NCBI RefSeq assembly: GCF_038066635.1
Contig: NZ_JBBUTI010000011.1
Coordinates: 1 to 64,000, forward strand
Direction of reading: 5' to 3'
Source: Ideonella margarita
GTDB lineage: Bacteria > Pseudomonadota > Gammaproteobacteria > Burkholderiales > Burkholderiaceae_C
Length of the DNA: 64,000 nt
This document shows positions 50,558-58,900 of the stretch, in pieces; position 1 is the stretch's first letter; each line of letters begins with the position of its first letter. A program made the position numbers and the translations under genes. Under the pieces are notes generated by a model. That model saw only the letters and a program-made list of their open reading frames with translations, searched no databases and had not been told where the DNA came from.

Positions 50558-51609
50558 ATCTGGCCGCCCGCCTGCAGGCCCTGATTCCGCAGGGGTTGGC
50601 CCCCGCCACGCCCGACGGGGCCACGGCCTATGCGCTGGACACGCCGCTGATCCCCTGGGCCTACCAGGGCGCCTTGGTGGCGGAATACGCCCACAGCCGG
50701 GAGATGGATCTGGCCGAGTGGCGGCGCCGGGCCGGCGTGGCAGAAGGTTCTGGCCTGGGGCTGCTGCTCAGCCCGCGGCAGTTGCTGGCCCTGCTGGAGC
50801 AAGCCCGCTGCAGCGCGCCCGACGCCGCCTTCGTGCTCGGCCGTCTGGCGCTGCCCGGCCACTTTGGCCTGGCCAGCCAGGCGCTGCAGCAGGCGCCACA
50901 CCTGCTGGGCGCACTGCAAACCCTCTGCCGCTTCGCCGGCCGGCTGACGCCGCTGCTCACCCCGCGGCTGCTGGTGCAAGGCGATGAGCTGTTCCTGTAC
51001 TGGACCGACGCCTGCGGCGCACCGGCACCGCTGCGGCCCTTTCTGGTGGACCTGCACATGAGCGCGGTGGTGGGCATGGCGGCCTGGCTGCAAGGCGAAG
51101 CGCGCCTGCCGTGGCGCTGCAGCTTCAACCGCACCGTGCCGCGTGATCTGGCCCGTCACGCCAGCTTCCTGGGCACCGACCTGCGGTTTGACTGCCAGGT
51201 CGACGCCATGCGCCTGCCACTGGCACGCGCCCTGCAGCCCTGGCGCGGCGCAGCGGCCTTGCCCTCAGAACGTGTGCTGGCCGCTGACCCCGACGCACCG
51301 CGCCGCGGCCTGCTGACGGCCCTGTACGACCACCTGCTGCCACAGGCCGCCGGCCAGCCCAGCCTCGACGGCGCCGCGCGGCATTTCGGCGTGAGCCCGG
51401 CCACGCTGAAGCGCCATCTGGCCCATCACGGCAGCAGCTTCCAGGGCGAGTTCGACACCCTGCGCAGCCACCTCGCGTGCTACCTGCTGCGTGAGGAAGG
51501 CCACGGCCACGAGCGTGTGGCACACGCCCTGGGCTTCCACGACGCGGCCAACTTCAGGCGCTCATTCAAGCGCTGGACGGGGCTGACGCCGGGGCAACTG
51601 GGCGCGTGA
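50554..51609 (+). CDS. AraC-family transcriptional regulator (OruR/ArgR-like arabinose-binding type)
   Basis: 351 residues, with an N-terminal ligand-binding domain of the AraC_binding type found in OruR/VirS-like regulators (GLGLLLSPRQLLALLEQARC, GALQTLCRFAGRLTPLLTPR, PFLVDLHMSAVVGMAAWLQG) and a C-terminal HTH_18 (AARHFGVSPATLKRHLAHHG, HERVAHALGFHDAANFRRSF, KRWTGLTPGQLGA). It starts at a GTG whose last two bases form the upstream stop. Because it is coupled to the degenerate GGDEF membrane gene, the pair may form a sensor/regulator unit. Confidence 0.9.
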   Translation: MNLAARLQALIPQGLAPATPDGATAYALDTPLIPWAYQGALVAEYAHSREMDLAEWRRRAGVAEGSGLGLLLSPRQLLALLEQARCSAPDAAFVLGRLALPGHFGLASQALQQAPHLLGALQTLCRFAGRLTPLLTPRLLVQGDELFLYWTDACGAPAPLRPFLVDLHMSAVVGMAAWLQGEARLPWRCSFNRTVPRDLARHASFLGTDLRFDCQVDAMRLPLARALQPWRGAAALPSERVLAADPDAPRRGLLTALYDHLLPQAAGQPSLDGAARHFGVSPATLKRHLAHHGSSFQGEFDTLRSHLACYLLREEGHGHERVAHALGFHDAANFRRSFKRWTGLTPGQLGA

Positions 51610-51635
51610 CTTTGCGGCGCTGCGCGCCGGGAGCA

Positions 51636-51926
51636 TCAGCCGCGGCGTGCGGCAGGTGTCGCGGTGGTGGTGGCAGAGTCCGTTGCGGCTGCGGCTGCGG
51701 CGGCAGCACGTCGGCGCATCCACACCCCAGCCAGCACGGCCAGGCCCGGTGTCACCAGCAAGGCACCGCGCAACAGCGCCTCCTGGCTGGGTGACAGCGC
51801 ACCGGCCCAGCGCATGTAAGCGCCAGCGCCTGCAGAAGCGGCCAGCATCACCAGCGCAGTCACCAACAGCGAGGCCAGCAACAGGCCGGCCCGGCGCAAC
51901 CAAGGGTTCAAGGGGGTTGGGGTCAT
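51636..51926 (-). CDS. Small two-helix membrane protein, hypothetical
   Basis: 96 residues: two hydrophobic segments (about 13-38 and 53-72), then an Arg cluster and an Ala/Thr-rich tail. Not recognised. The start MTPTPLNPWLRRAGLLLASL at 51926 has no clear ribosome site. The third-position GC preference fits a real gene, but short GC-rich frames also arise by chance. Confidence 0.5.
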   Translation of the reverse strand: MTPTPLNPWLRRAGLLLASLLVTALVMLAASAGAGAYMRWAGALSPSQEALLRGALLVTPGLAVLAGVWMRRRAAAAAAAATDSATTTATPAARRG

Positions 51927-52051
51927 GTGTGCATTCTCATGCAAACAGAACACCCAACAGAGCCACTGACGCAGCCAGAAGAAGCGTGGCGGGCCCGGTT
52001 CAGCCCGCCCAGCGCCACCGGCCGCTGAAGCCCAGTTCAGCTCAGTTCACC

Positions 52052-52396
52052 TCACTTCAGCTTCATGTCATTGGCCACCGTCGTCACGCCCTTGACGTCA
52101 CGGGCCAGGGCCGTGGCCTTGTCCATGTCGGCGCGGGAGTTGACGAAGCCACTGAGCTGCACGCGGCCCTTGAAGGTTTCGACATTGATTTCGGCCGACT
52201 TCAGCGTCGGCTCGTTCAACACCGCGGCCTTGACCTTGGTGGTGATCATCGTGTCGTCGAGGTACTCGCCGGTGCCCTCCGACGTTCGGGTGGCGGCGCA
52301 GGCGCCGAGCAGCGTCAAGGCCAGGCTGCCGAGCAGCAAGGTGGCGCCCCGGGGGAAGCGGCTGCGGGTGTTCCGGGTGTTCAGGGATTGGGTCAT
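52052..52396 (-). CDS. BON-domain lipoprotein
   Basis: 114 residues, a periplasmic or outer-membrane lipoprotein with one BON domain. The signal ends in LTLLGAC (lipobox). The BON part reads DDTMITTKVKAAVLNEPTLK, SAEINVETFKGRVQLSGFVN, and ATALARDVKGVTTVANDMKL, like OsmY/Dolp-type domains that bind lipid surfaces. The start at 52396 is the first ATG before the signal; an upstream extension is rejected. It is downstream of the OmpA/DUF4398 pair and probably part of the same stress unit. Confidence 0.92.
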   Translation of the reverse strand: MTQSLNTRNTRSRFPRGATLLLGSLALTLLGACAATRTSEGTGEYLDDTMITTKVKAAVLNEPTLKSAEINVETFKGRVQLSGFVNSRADMDKATALARDVKGVTTVANDMKLK

Positions 52397-52478
52397 GGTG
52401 TGTCTTTCTTGGGGTTGGGAATCAACGGGAAAACGAGGCGGAAACCAGACGATCAAGCGAAGTGATCAGGCAAGACGC

Positions 52479-53345
52479 TCAAGAGCGCGGCGCTGGCGGG
52501 TTGGTCGTGACGTCTTCGGGCACGAAGATCACCTCCACCCGGCGGTTCATGCGCCGGCCTTCGGCGGTGGCGTTGGTGGCCACGGGGTGGGTTTCACCGA
52601 CGGCCGTGGCGCTCAGGCGGTCAGCGGCCACACCCAGGCTCAGCAAAGCGTTGTTCACGGTTTGAGCGCGGCGCTCTGACAAACGCTGGTTCGATTCAGA
52701 CGAACCCTGGCTGTCGGCATGGCCCTCGATCAGCACCCGCCGCTGCGGAAAGCGCTTCATGAAATCGGCCAGCTGCGACAGGCTGTGCTCGCCATCAGCT
52801 GACAGCGTGGACTGGTTGGTGGCGAAGCGCATGTCGCCCAGCGTCACCACCATGCCGCGGTCGGTCGGTTGGGCCTTCAGCGCCCGCAGCTGGCTGTCCA
52901 TCTCGCTGATGCGCGCCTGCTGCGTGGCCTGGTTCTGCTGGGCCTGGCCCAGCGCCGCGCCGGCGGCATCGGCCTCGGCGGTGCGACGGCCGAGTTGTTC
53001 GCGGTCACGCTCAGCCGCAGCATTGCGCACAGCCGCCTGGCCTGATCGGCTGGAGGCGCTATCCACGGCCAGCGTCACGCGCTGACGGGCCAGGTAGGCG
53101 AGGTGGCCGACGGTGTCGGCGCCAGCGTCGCGGGTTTGCGCCTGCTCAGCCTGGCGCAAGGCCTCGCCCGCCCGTTGCAGTTCATCGCTGGCCAGGCGCA
53201 CCACCTCAGGCTGCGCCTGGGCTTCTTCCATGGCGGTGCGCGCCTGCACGAGTGACGAAGGCACGACGGGTGTGGCGCTGCAGGCAGACAGCAGGGCCAG
53301 CGTGGCCCAGGTCAGCGTGCTGCGGGGCGGGAGTTGCTTGATCAT
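52479..53345 (-). CDS. OmpA-domain lipoprotein with a DUF4398-like N-terminal part
   Basis: 288 residues: lipobox LALLSAC (Cys about 22), DUF4398-like helical region (SSLVQARTAMEEAQAQPEVV, LASDELQRAGEALRQAEQAQ), a long coiled-coil (about 100-165), and a C-terminal OmpA domain (VVTLGDMRFATNQSTLSADG, VLIEGHADSQGSSESNQRLS, MNRRVEVIFVPEDV). It should bridge the outer membrane and peptidoglycan. AGGAG lies 8 bases before the ATG at 53345. It follows a DUF4398 lipoprotein by 42 bases. Confidence 0.9.
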   Translation of the reverse strand: MIKQLPPRSTLTWATLALLSACSATPVVPSSLVQARTAMEEAQAQPEVVRLASDELQRAGEALRQAEQAQTRDAGADTVGHLAYLARQRVTLAVDSASSRSGQAAVRNAAAERDREQLGRRTAEADAAGAALGQAQQNQATQQARISEMDSQLRALKAQPTDRGMVVTLGDMRFATNQSTLSADGEHSLSQLADFMKRFPQRRVLIEGHADSQGSSESNQRLSERRAQTVNNALLSLGVAADRLSATAVGETHPVATNATAEGRRMNRRVEVIFVPEDVTTNPPAPRS

Positions 53346-53387
53346 GGGGTGTGCTCCTGATGGTCTGGTCTTGTGGTGGGTGGGCAT

Positions 53388-53897
53388 TCAACGCGCTGCA
53401 GGCACGGGCATCGGCATCTGCATTGGCATCGCAGGCACTTGCGCTGGCGGCATGCCCGACTTGCGAGCCAGCTCCTGCTGCAGCACGCTGGCGGCAGCCC
53501 GGCTGTCGGTGGCGGCGCGTTGTGAGCGCATGGCCTGCGCATGCATGTCGGCTACTTCAGCGTCCAGCGCGGCTTCATCGGCCAGCTGGCGGGCGCGGTT
53601 CGAATCGCCCCCCTTGAACGCCACCTGAGCCGCTTCCAGCTTGGCCGTGGCCACGGCCAGCGCCGCCGGGGCATCGGCCTTGGTGCCCGGGCTGTCGGCG
53701 CGGCTCACCGCAGCCTGCGCGACGGCCATCGCCGGCAAGGGTGTGGGGGTGCTGGCGCAGCCGCCGAGCGCCGCCAAGGCAACGGCCGCAGCGGTGATCA
53801 AGGTGGCGCGTGTTATGACGCTGAAGGCAGCAGGCCGTGCACCAGCGTCTGGCTGGCTCACGTCATGAGCTTGCAAAAGGCCCTGGGTGCGGTTCAT
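53388..53897 (-). CDS. DUF4398 lipoprotein
   Basis: 169 residues. A hydrophobic stretch (about 28-46) ends in LGGC, a lipobox. The mature part, PMAVAQAAVSRADSPGTKAD, then ALAVATAKLEAAQVAFKGGD, is the DUF4398 helical repeat, followed by a Met/Pro/Gln-rich tail. The function is not known; this protein, the OmpA/DUF4398 protein and the BON lipoprotein make a common set in Burkholderiales. It is the first gene of that set, divergent from the DUF1328 gene. Confidence 0.82.
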   Translation of the reverse strand: MNRTQGLLQAHDVSQPDAGARPAAFSVITRATLITAAAVALAALGGCASTPTPLPAMAVAQAAVSRADSPGTKADAPAALAVATAKLEAAQVAFKGGDSNRARQLADEAALDAEVADMHAQAMRSQRAATDSRAAASVLQQELARKSGMPPAQVPAMPMQMPMPVPAAR

Positions 53898-53914
53898 GGT
53901 GGTCCTGACGATGC

Positions 53915-54070
53915 GGTTCTGAAGAGAACCTGATCAGACACGGGCACCGGCCGGGTGTCTGTCCGCCAACGCACCCTCTGGTGAACAAGCCTCGGCGGCA
54001 TCAGCACATCGATCTGCGCCAACCTGCACCAACACAGCATCGGCCGGTGTGCTGTCGCACAGACACCCGG
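53915..54070. promoter_or_regulatory. Palindrome-rich divergent regulatory region
   Basis: Within the 282-base gap between the DUF4398 and DUF1328 genes: GGTTCT-GAAG-AGAACC (53915-53930), CAGACAC (53935-53941) with its complement GTGTCTG (53955-53961) at 20-base spacing, and a third copy in CAGACACCCGG (54060-54070), which is an exact 11-base inverted copy of 53951-53961. These are candidate operators for both units. Confidence 0.45.
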
Positions 54071-54179
54071 TTCTGCAGGGTCCAAGCTGGCTGCTCAGTG
54101 GGCTCAACCTGTGATGCCGGCATCGACCGCCGACACGCCCGTGCCAAGCCTGCAGTGCCTGCAACCGGAAGGAATCCCC

Positions 54180-54345
54180 ATGCTGCATTACGCCCTGATC
54201 TTTGCGGTAGTCGCCCTCATCGCCGCCGTGCTGGGCTTTGGCGGGCTGGCCGCCACGGCCGCCAACATCGCCCAGTGGTTGTTCGTGTTCTTTCATCGTG
54301 CTGGCCGTGGTCAGCCTGGTGGTGGGCCTGGTCCGCCGACGCTGA
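54180..54345 (+). pseudogene. DUF1328 (YtjA-like) small membrane protein, frameshifted
   Basis: Small two-helix envelope protein. ATG 54180 opens MLHYALIFAVVALIAAVLGF and reads to LFVFF; the normal C-terminus IVLAVVSLVVGLVRRR and its stop (TGA 54343-54345) are in the next frame. The run TTT at 54291-54293 has one T too many; with one removed, a 54-residue DUF1328 protein results. As given, the frame instead continues without a stop through the spacer into the next gene (to 54809). GGAAGGAAT lies before the start. DUF1328 proteins are often in stress operons with YqjD-like proteins, as here. Confidence 0.85.
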
Positions 54346-54413
54346 ACACGACAGCCAACCCTTCATTCCCCTCCCGATTCCCCTCAACCCACCCTTCAGA
54401 AAGAAACCCCACC

Positions 54414-54809
54414 ATGTCGACCAACCATCCTTCTTCCTCACCCACCGTTGCAGACAAGTCGAGCCAGATGCTCGACGCCGCCGTGCGCAGCGCCGACCAC
54501 GCCATTGACGGCACCCGTCACCTGGCCAACAGCAGCCTTGACCACCTGGCCCAGCGTCTGGACACCGCCCGCGCCAGCGCCGGCAACGCCCTGGACGGCC
54601 TGGCCACAGACGCCAGCCGCATCGCTGAATCAGGCAGCAACGCCATCCGCGCCCAAGCCACCGAATGGCGCCATCAGGCAGACCAGGCACGCCAGGGGGC
54701 CCAGGCGGCCATCCGGCATGCACCGCTGAAGTCGGTGATGCTGGCCGCGGCCACTGGCGCCGCCGTGATGCTGCTGAGCCAATGGCTGGGCCGTGGTCGC
54801 ACCCGCTGA
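54414..54809 (+). CDS. DUF883/YqjD-ElaB-like membrane-anchored protein
   Basis: 131 residues. A long amphipathic helical part (SQMLDAAVRSADHAIDGTRH, QLAQRLD-like DHLAQRLDTARASAGNALDG) is followed by RHAPLKSVMLAAATGAAVML, the C-terminal anchor that defines the YqjD/ElaB group, and the basic end GRGRTR. In E. coli such proteins tether ribosomes to the membrane in stationary phase. Start ATG 54414 follows AAGAAA. It overlaps the next gene by 17 bases. Because of the upstream frameshift it is also the tail of a fused frame. Confidence 0.82.
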   Translation: MSTNHPSSSPTVADKSSQMLDAAVRSADHAIDGTRHLANSSLDHLAQRLDTARASAGNALDGLATDASRIAESGSNAIRAQATEWRHQADQARQGAQAAIRHAPLKSVMLAAATGAAVMLLSQWLGRGRTR

Positions 54810-55209
54810 ACCCACAGGCGCGGTGCTGGCCCGGCTGCTGTTGAACCCGCCGCCGGGCCTGCCCCACCATCTGGTCGCCTGGGGTGGCCTGCTTCGGCAG
54901 GACATTGCCCAAGCGCAGCGCCACACCCTGCGCCAGTTGCTTAGGCTCGCCGTGGGCCTGGCCGCGGCCGTGGTCGCGAGCACGCTGGCAGGCGTGTGGC
55001 TGATGCTGTGGTGGGTGGCGGGCCACCCGCCCACCAGCCTGCTGGAGTGGCTGCTGATGGCTACGGTGCCCGCGCTGCCGCTGCTGCTGGCGCTGTGGAT
55101 GTTCACCAGCTGGCGCAGCGGCCAGCGCGACGCCGTGTGGAGCCGCCATTGGGCCGTGTGGCAACAACAAGCTGCCGCCGACTGGGCACTGCTGCGTGAC
55201 AGCCGCTGA
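54793..55209 (+). CDS. YqjE-like two-helix membrane protein (holin superfamily III-type)
   Basis: 138 residues from GTG 54793. Two membrane segments (about 48-75 and 83-104) follow a short cytoplasmic start; the C-terminus is charged with several Trp (SRHWAVWQQQAAADWALLRD). Size, topology and place, after a YqjD-like and before a YqjK-like gene, suggest the YqjE role, though sequence similarity is weak. It overlaps both neighbours. Confidence 0.65.
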   Translation: MVAPAEPTGAVLARLLLNPPPGLPHHLVAWGGLLRQDIAQAQRHTLRQLLRLAVGLAAAVVASTLAGVWLMLWWVAGHPPTSLLEWLLMATVPALPLLLALWMFTSWRSGQRDAVWSRHWAVWQQQAAADWALLRDSR

Positions 55210-55678
55210 CCCGCTCCGGGAGCTCAACGCTTCCCGCCTGTCGATGGCGCGCTGGCTGGCGCAGCGACACCCTGCGGGCGGTTTGCCCGAGGACGCGCTC
55301 GCGCCCAACGCGCATCCCGACGACAACGAAACCCGTGCCCGCGACGACGCCGCCACCGACACCCTGACACTGGGCGCCAGCGGCCACCCTTTGGCGGCGA
55401 TGGCGCGCTGGGGCCTGGAGTTGGCCCGGCGCAACCTGGCCGACCGCGTGGTGGCCCACCCCTGCGCGGCGGTGTCAGTGGCAGCGCTGGCCGGCGCCGT
55501 CCTGGCCAGCCCACGGTTGCGCAGCGGCCTGCGCTGGGCCGCCGGCGCCGGCTGGCAGGCGGCACTGCAACCGGCCGTACGCCCCCTGTTCAATCTGTTG
55601 TGGCTGAGCGCCCTGAGCCGCTCAGGGTACGGTGGCGGACAGACATCTGCCGGCCCCGGGCCCACGCTCAAGCCCTGA
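55196..55678 (+). CDS. YqjK-like small protein, hypothetical
   Basis: 160 residues from GTG 55196, inside the end of the YqjE-like gene. The N-terminal half is charged (LNASRLSMARWLAQRHP), and the C-terminal half has a weak hydrophobic region (AAVSVAALAGAVLASPRLRS, GLRWAAGAGWQAALQPAVRP), as in YqjK-like proteins. Assigned mostly from position in the YqjD-E-K order. Function unknown. Confidence 0.6.
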   Translation: MTAADPLRELNASRLSMARWLAQRHPAGGLPEDALAPNAHPDDNETRARDDAATDTLTLGASGHPLAAMARWGLELARRNLADRVVAHPCAAVSVAALAGAVLASPRLRSGLRWAAGAGWQAALQPAVRPLFNLLWLSALSRSGYGGGQTSAGPGPTLKP

Positions 55679-55694
55679 CTTCCAGGAGCTTGCC

Positions 55695-55985
55695 ATGTGG
55701 CCCAATCGTTCGATCTTTCCCTATCCTGGCTGGCCTCACCAGACACCGCATCCGGCCCCACCGGCCCGAGCACCGGGCAGCAGCAGCCGCCTCCCACCCC
55801 GCCCACCACAGCCAGACCCCACCCGCCTGCCGCAGCACATCGATCACTGCCGCGGCGCACGTGGCCGGATGCACGGCGTGCGGGGTTATGCCGAAGGACT
55901 GGACGCCTTTGTCTCGCCCCGCTTCGTCTCGACGCTGGCGGCGCTCGCGGCCACCCTGGCGGCCCTGCTCTGGCTGGCCGCTTGA
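55695..55985 (+). CDS. Short Pro-rich protein with one C-terminal helix, hypothetical
   Basis: 96 residues. AGGAG stands 6 bases before ATG 55695, a clear ribosome site. The first 55 residues are rich in Pro, His and Arg; a membrane helix lies at the very end (STLAALAATLAALLWLAA, about 77-96). Not recognised. Its TGA overlaps the TTG of the glucan synthase (TTGA), so it may serve in coupling or membrane localisation of that enzyme. Confidence 0.6.
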   Translation: MWPNRSIFPYPGWPHQTPHPAPPARAPGSSSRLPPRPPQPDPTRLPQHIDHCRGARGRMHGVRGYAEGLDAFVSPRFVSTLAALAATLAALLWLAA

Positions 55986-58900
55986 GCGCCGGCCTCTGGC
56001 CGTCGCACTGGCCCTGGCAACAAGCCGCCCCCGACACCGCAGCACATTGGCTGGAACCCGCGCGGGGGCTGCTGGAGCCCCCCATCCGTGCACAACTGCT
56101 GGGGGCGTCCGGCTTCTGCGCTGAAGGCCATGCGCTGGCCCTCAGCCATGGTGCGCCCGGCAAGGCGGGCCGGGCTCGGCCTTTTTTTCCAAGGCTGCGC
56201 GACAACATCGGCGTGCTGCATGCGGCGCACCGCTACATCGCCCGGCAGGAAAGCCTGGGCCGGCATGTCAGCCCGGCCGGTGAATGGCTGCTCGACAACA
56301 TCCACCTCGTGGTGGCGCAAACACGCGAGGTGCATGACGGCCTGCCGCGCCGCTATTTCCGCGGCCTGCCGGTACTCAAGGAAGGGCCGCTGGCCGGCCT
56401 GCCGCGCGTCTACGCCATCGCCTGGGCCTATGTGTCGCATGCCGACAGCGCCTTCGAGCCCGCCTTGCTGGTCGAGTTTCTGCTGGCCTACCAGAGCGTG
56501 CGGCCGCTGACCCAGGGCGAGCTGTGGGCGCTGCCCACCACCCTGCGCGTGGTGCTGGTGGAAAACCTGCGCCGCCTGGCGGAACAAGTGGCCGCCGAAG
56601 AAGCCGCGCGCGAAGCCGCCCACGAACTGTGCGACCAGCTGGCTCACGGCGAGCCCCTGGCCGAAGCGCTGTTCCAGCGGGTTGCCGCGCGTGGTGTGCT
56701 GCGGCCGTTTGCGCTGCAGGTGATGCAGCGCCTGCATGCCGACTCCGACACCGGCACCTTCAAGGGCGGCCAGGGCCGCGAAGCCGTGCGTGGCGCACTG
56801 GCCGCTGCCTTGCCCGAGCCCGCGCTGGCGCAAACCCAGCAACAAGCCGAACAGGCCGCGCACAACCAGAGCGTGGGCAATGCCATCCGCTCATTGCAGC
56901 TGCTGGGCAGCGCCGACTGGCGCGGGCTGATCGCCCAGGCCAGCCCCCTGATGCAGGTGCTGCTGGCATGGGCGCCGTTCGCCATGGAGCGCGACGACAC
57001 CCAGGACAGCACCCTGCACGCCATCGAGCGTCTGGCGCGCCGCAGTGAACGCTCGGAAAGCGAGGTGGCCGTCAGCCTGCTGGCACTGGCCGCCGCGCCC
57101 CTGCCCGCTGACAGCACCGGCAGCCCGCCCCCCTCCCACGCGCTTGGCTACTGGCTGCACGGCGCCGGTTGCGCCACGTTCCAGCGGCAGCTGGGCATGC
57201 GTGTGGCCTGGGGAAGTGCCCGGCCCGATGGCCGCCGCACCGGCATCCTGCCCACCCTGCTGCTGACGCTGGCTGTGGGCACCGCCGCCCTCAGTGCCTG
57301 GCTGCTGCTGCACCCGGGTGCGCCCCCGCCCCTCGGCCACGGCTGGGCTTGGGCCGCGCTGGTCGCGCTGTGCGGCCTGCTGGCCATGCTGCCGGCCAGC
57401 GAAGTGGTGATGGCCGTGCTCTACCGGATGATCCATGAGTCGGTGCCGCCCACCCACCTGCCGCGCCTGGCGCTGGCCCAGGGCATTCCGCCGGAGTCGC
57501 GGGTGCTGGTGGTGATTCCGGCGATGCTCACCCAAGGCGGCATGCTGCAGACGCTGGTCGAGCGGCTGGAACGCCACCACCTGGCCAACCGCGAGCTGCA
57601 TGCCCAGTTCGCCCTGCTCACCGACTTTGCCGACGCTGACACCGAGCACAGCCCGAACGATGCGGCCCTGCTGGCCCAGGCGCTGGCCTGCATGGAAACG
57701 CTGGAGGCGCGCCACCATGGCCACACGCGCTCCGGGCTGGAGCCCGATGCCGCGCCCACAGCCGCCCAGGCGCGCCCGCGCCGCTTCCTGCTGCTGCACC
57801 GCGCCCGCACCTGGTGCCCCACCGAACACCGCTGGATGGGCTGGGAGCGCAAGCGCGGCAAGCTCGAACAACTCGTGGCCCTGCTGGCGGGCAGCGCCGC
57901 GCCATCGCCGTTCGTGGATCTGGGCGTGGCCTCACAGCCCGCCGCCAACACGCCGTGGCTCATCACGCTCGACAGCGACACCGACCTGCCCCCTGGCGCA
58001 CTGCGTGAGCTGGTGGGCCTGGCGGCACACCCCTTGAACCTGCCGCGCGTCGATCTGCAGAAGCGGCGCGTGGTGGCCGGCCACGGCATCCTGCAGCCGC
58101 GCATCGTCACGGCCTGGCCGGTGGATGCCCAGGGCCACAGCACCGCCACCGGCTTTCACCGGCTGTTTGCCGGCGCCGTGGGCAGCGACCCCTACAACGC
58201 CGTCGCCTCCGAGGTCTACCAAGACCTGTTCGGCGAAGGCAGCTTCACCGGCAAGGGCCTGATGCATGTGGCCGCGGTGCACGCCGTGCTGGCCGCGCGC
58301 ATGCCGGACGGCCAGGTGCTCAGCCATGACCTGCTGGAAGGCTGCCTGGCACGCTGCGGCAGCGTCAGCGACGTGGCCCTGATCGAGCCCGCGCCCACCC
58401 ATGCCGATGTGGCCGCCTCACGCACCCACCGCTGGACACGCGGCGACTGGCAACTGCTGCCGCTGCTGTTCGGCCCGGCCGGCAAAGGGCTGCACGCGCT
58501 CGACCGCTGGAAGGTGCTCGACAACCTGCGCCGCTCATTGGTGCCGCCGTGCGGGCTGGCCTTGATGCTGATTACACTGGCCGGCGGGCCGGTGTCGCCG
58601 TGGGCCGTGCTGGCCTTGATGCTGGCGGCCTTTGGCCTCGGCCCGGTGCTGGGCGCCGTGGCCGGCCTGGCCCCGAGCCGCGATGACCTCGCGCTGGTCC
58701 ACTTCCTGCGCGAAGCCGGCGCCGAGCTGGCCCGCAGCCTGCTGGCCACCGCCTGGCAGGTGGCCTTGTGGTGGCGCCAATCAGCCCTGCTGCTCGACGC
58801 CCAGGGCAAGGCACTCTGGCGCACCCACGTCAGCCACCGCCACCTGCTGCAATGGACCACCGCCGCCACGGCCGAAGCCCAGGCCGCCCGCGGCGTGCTG

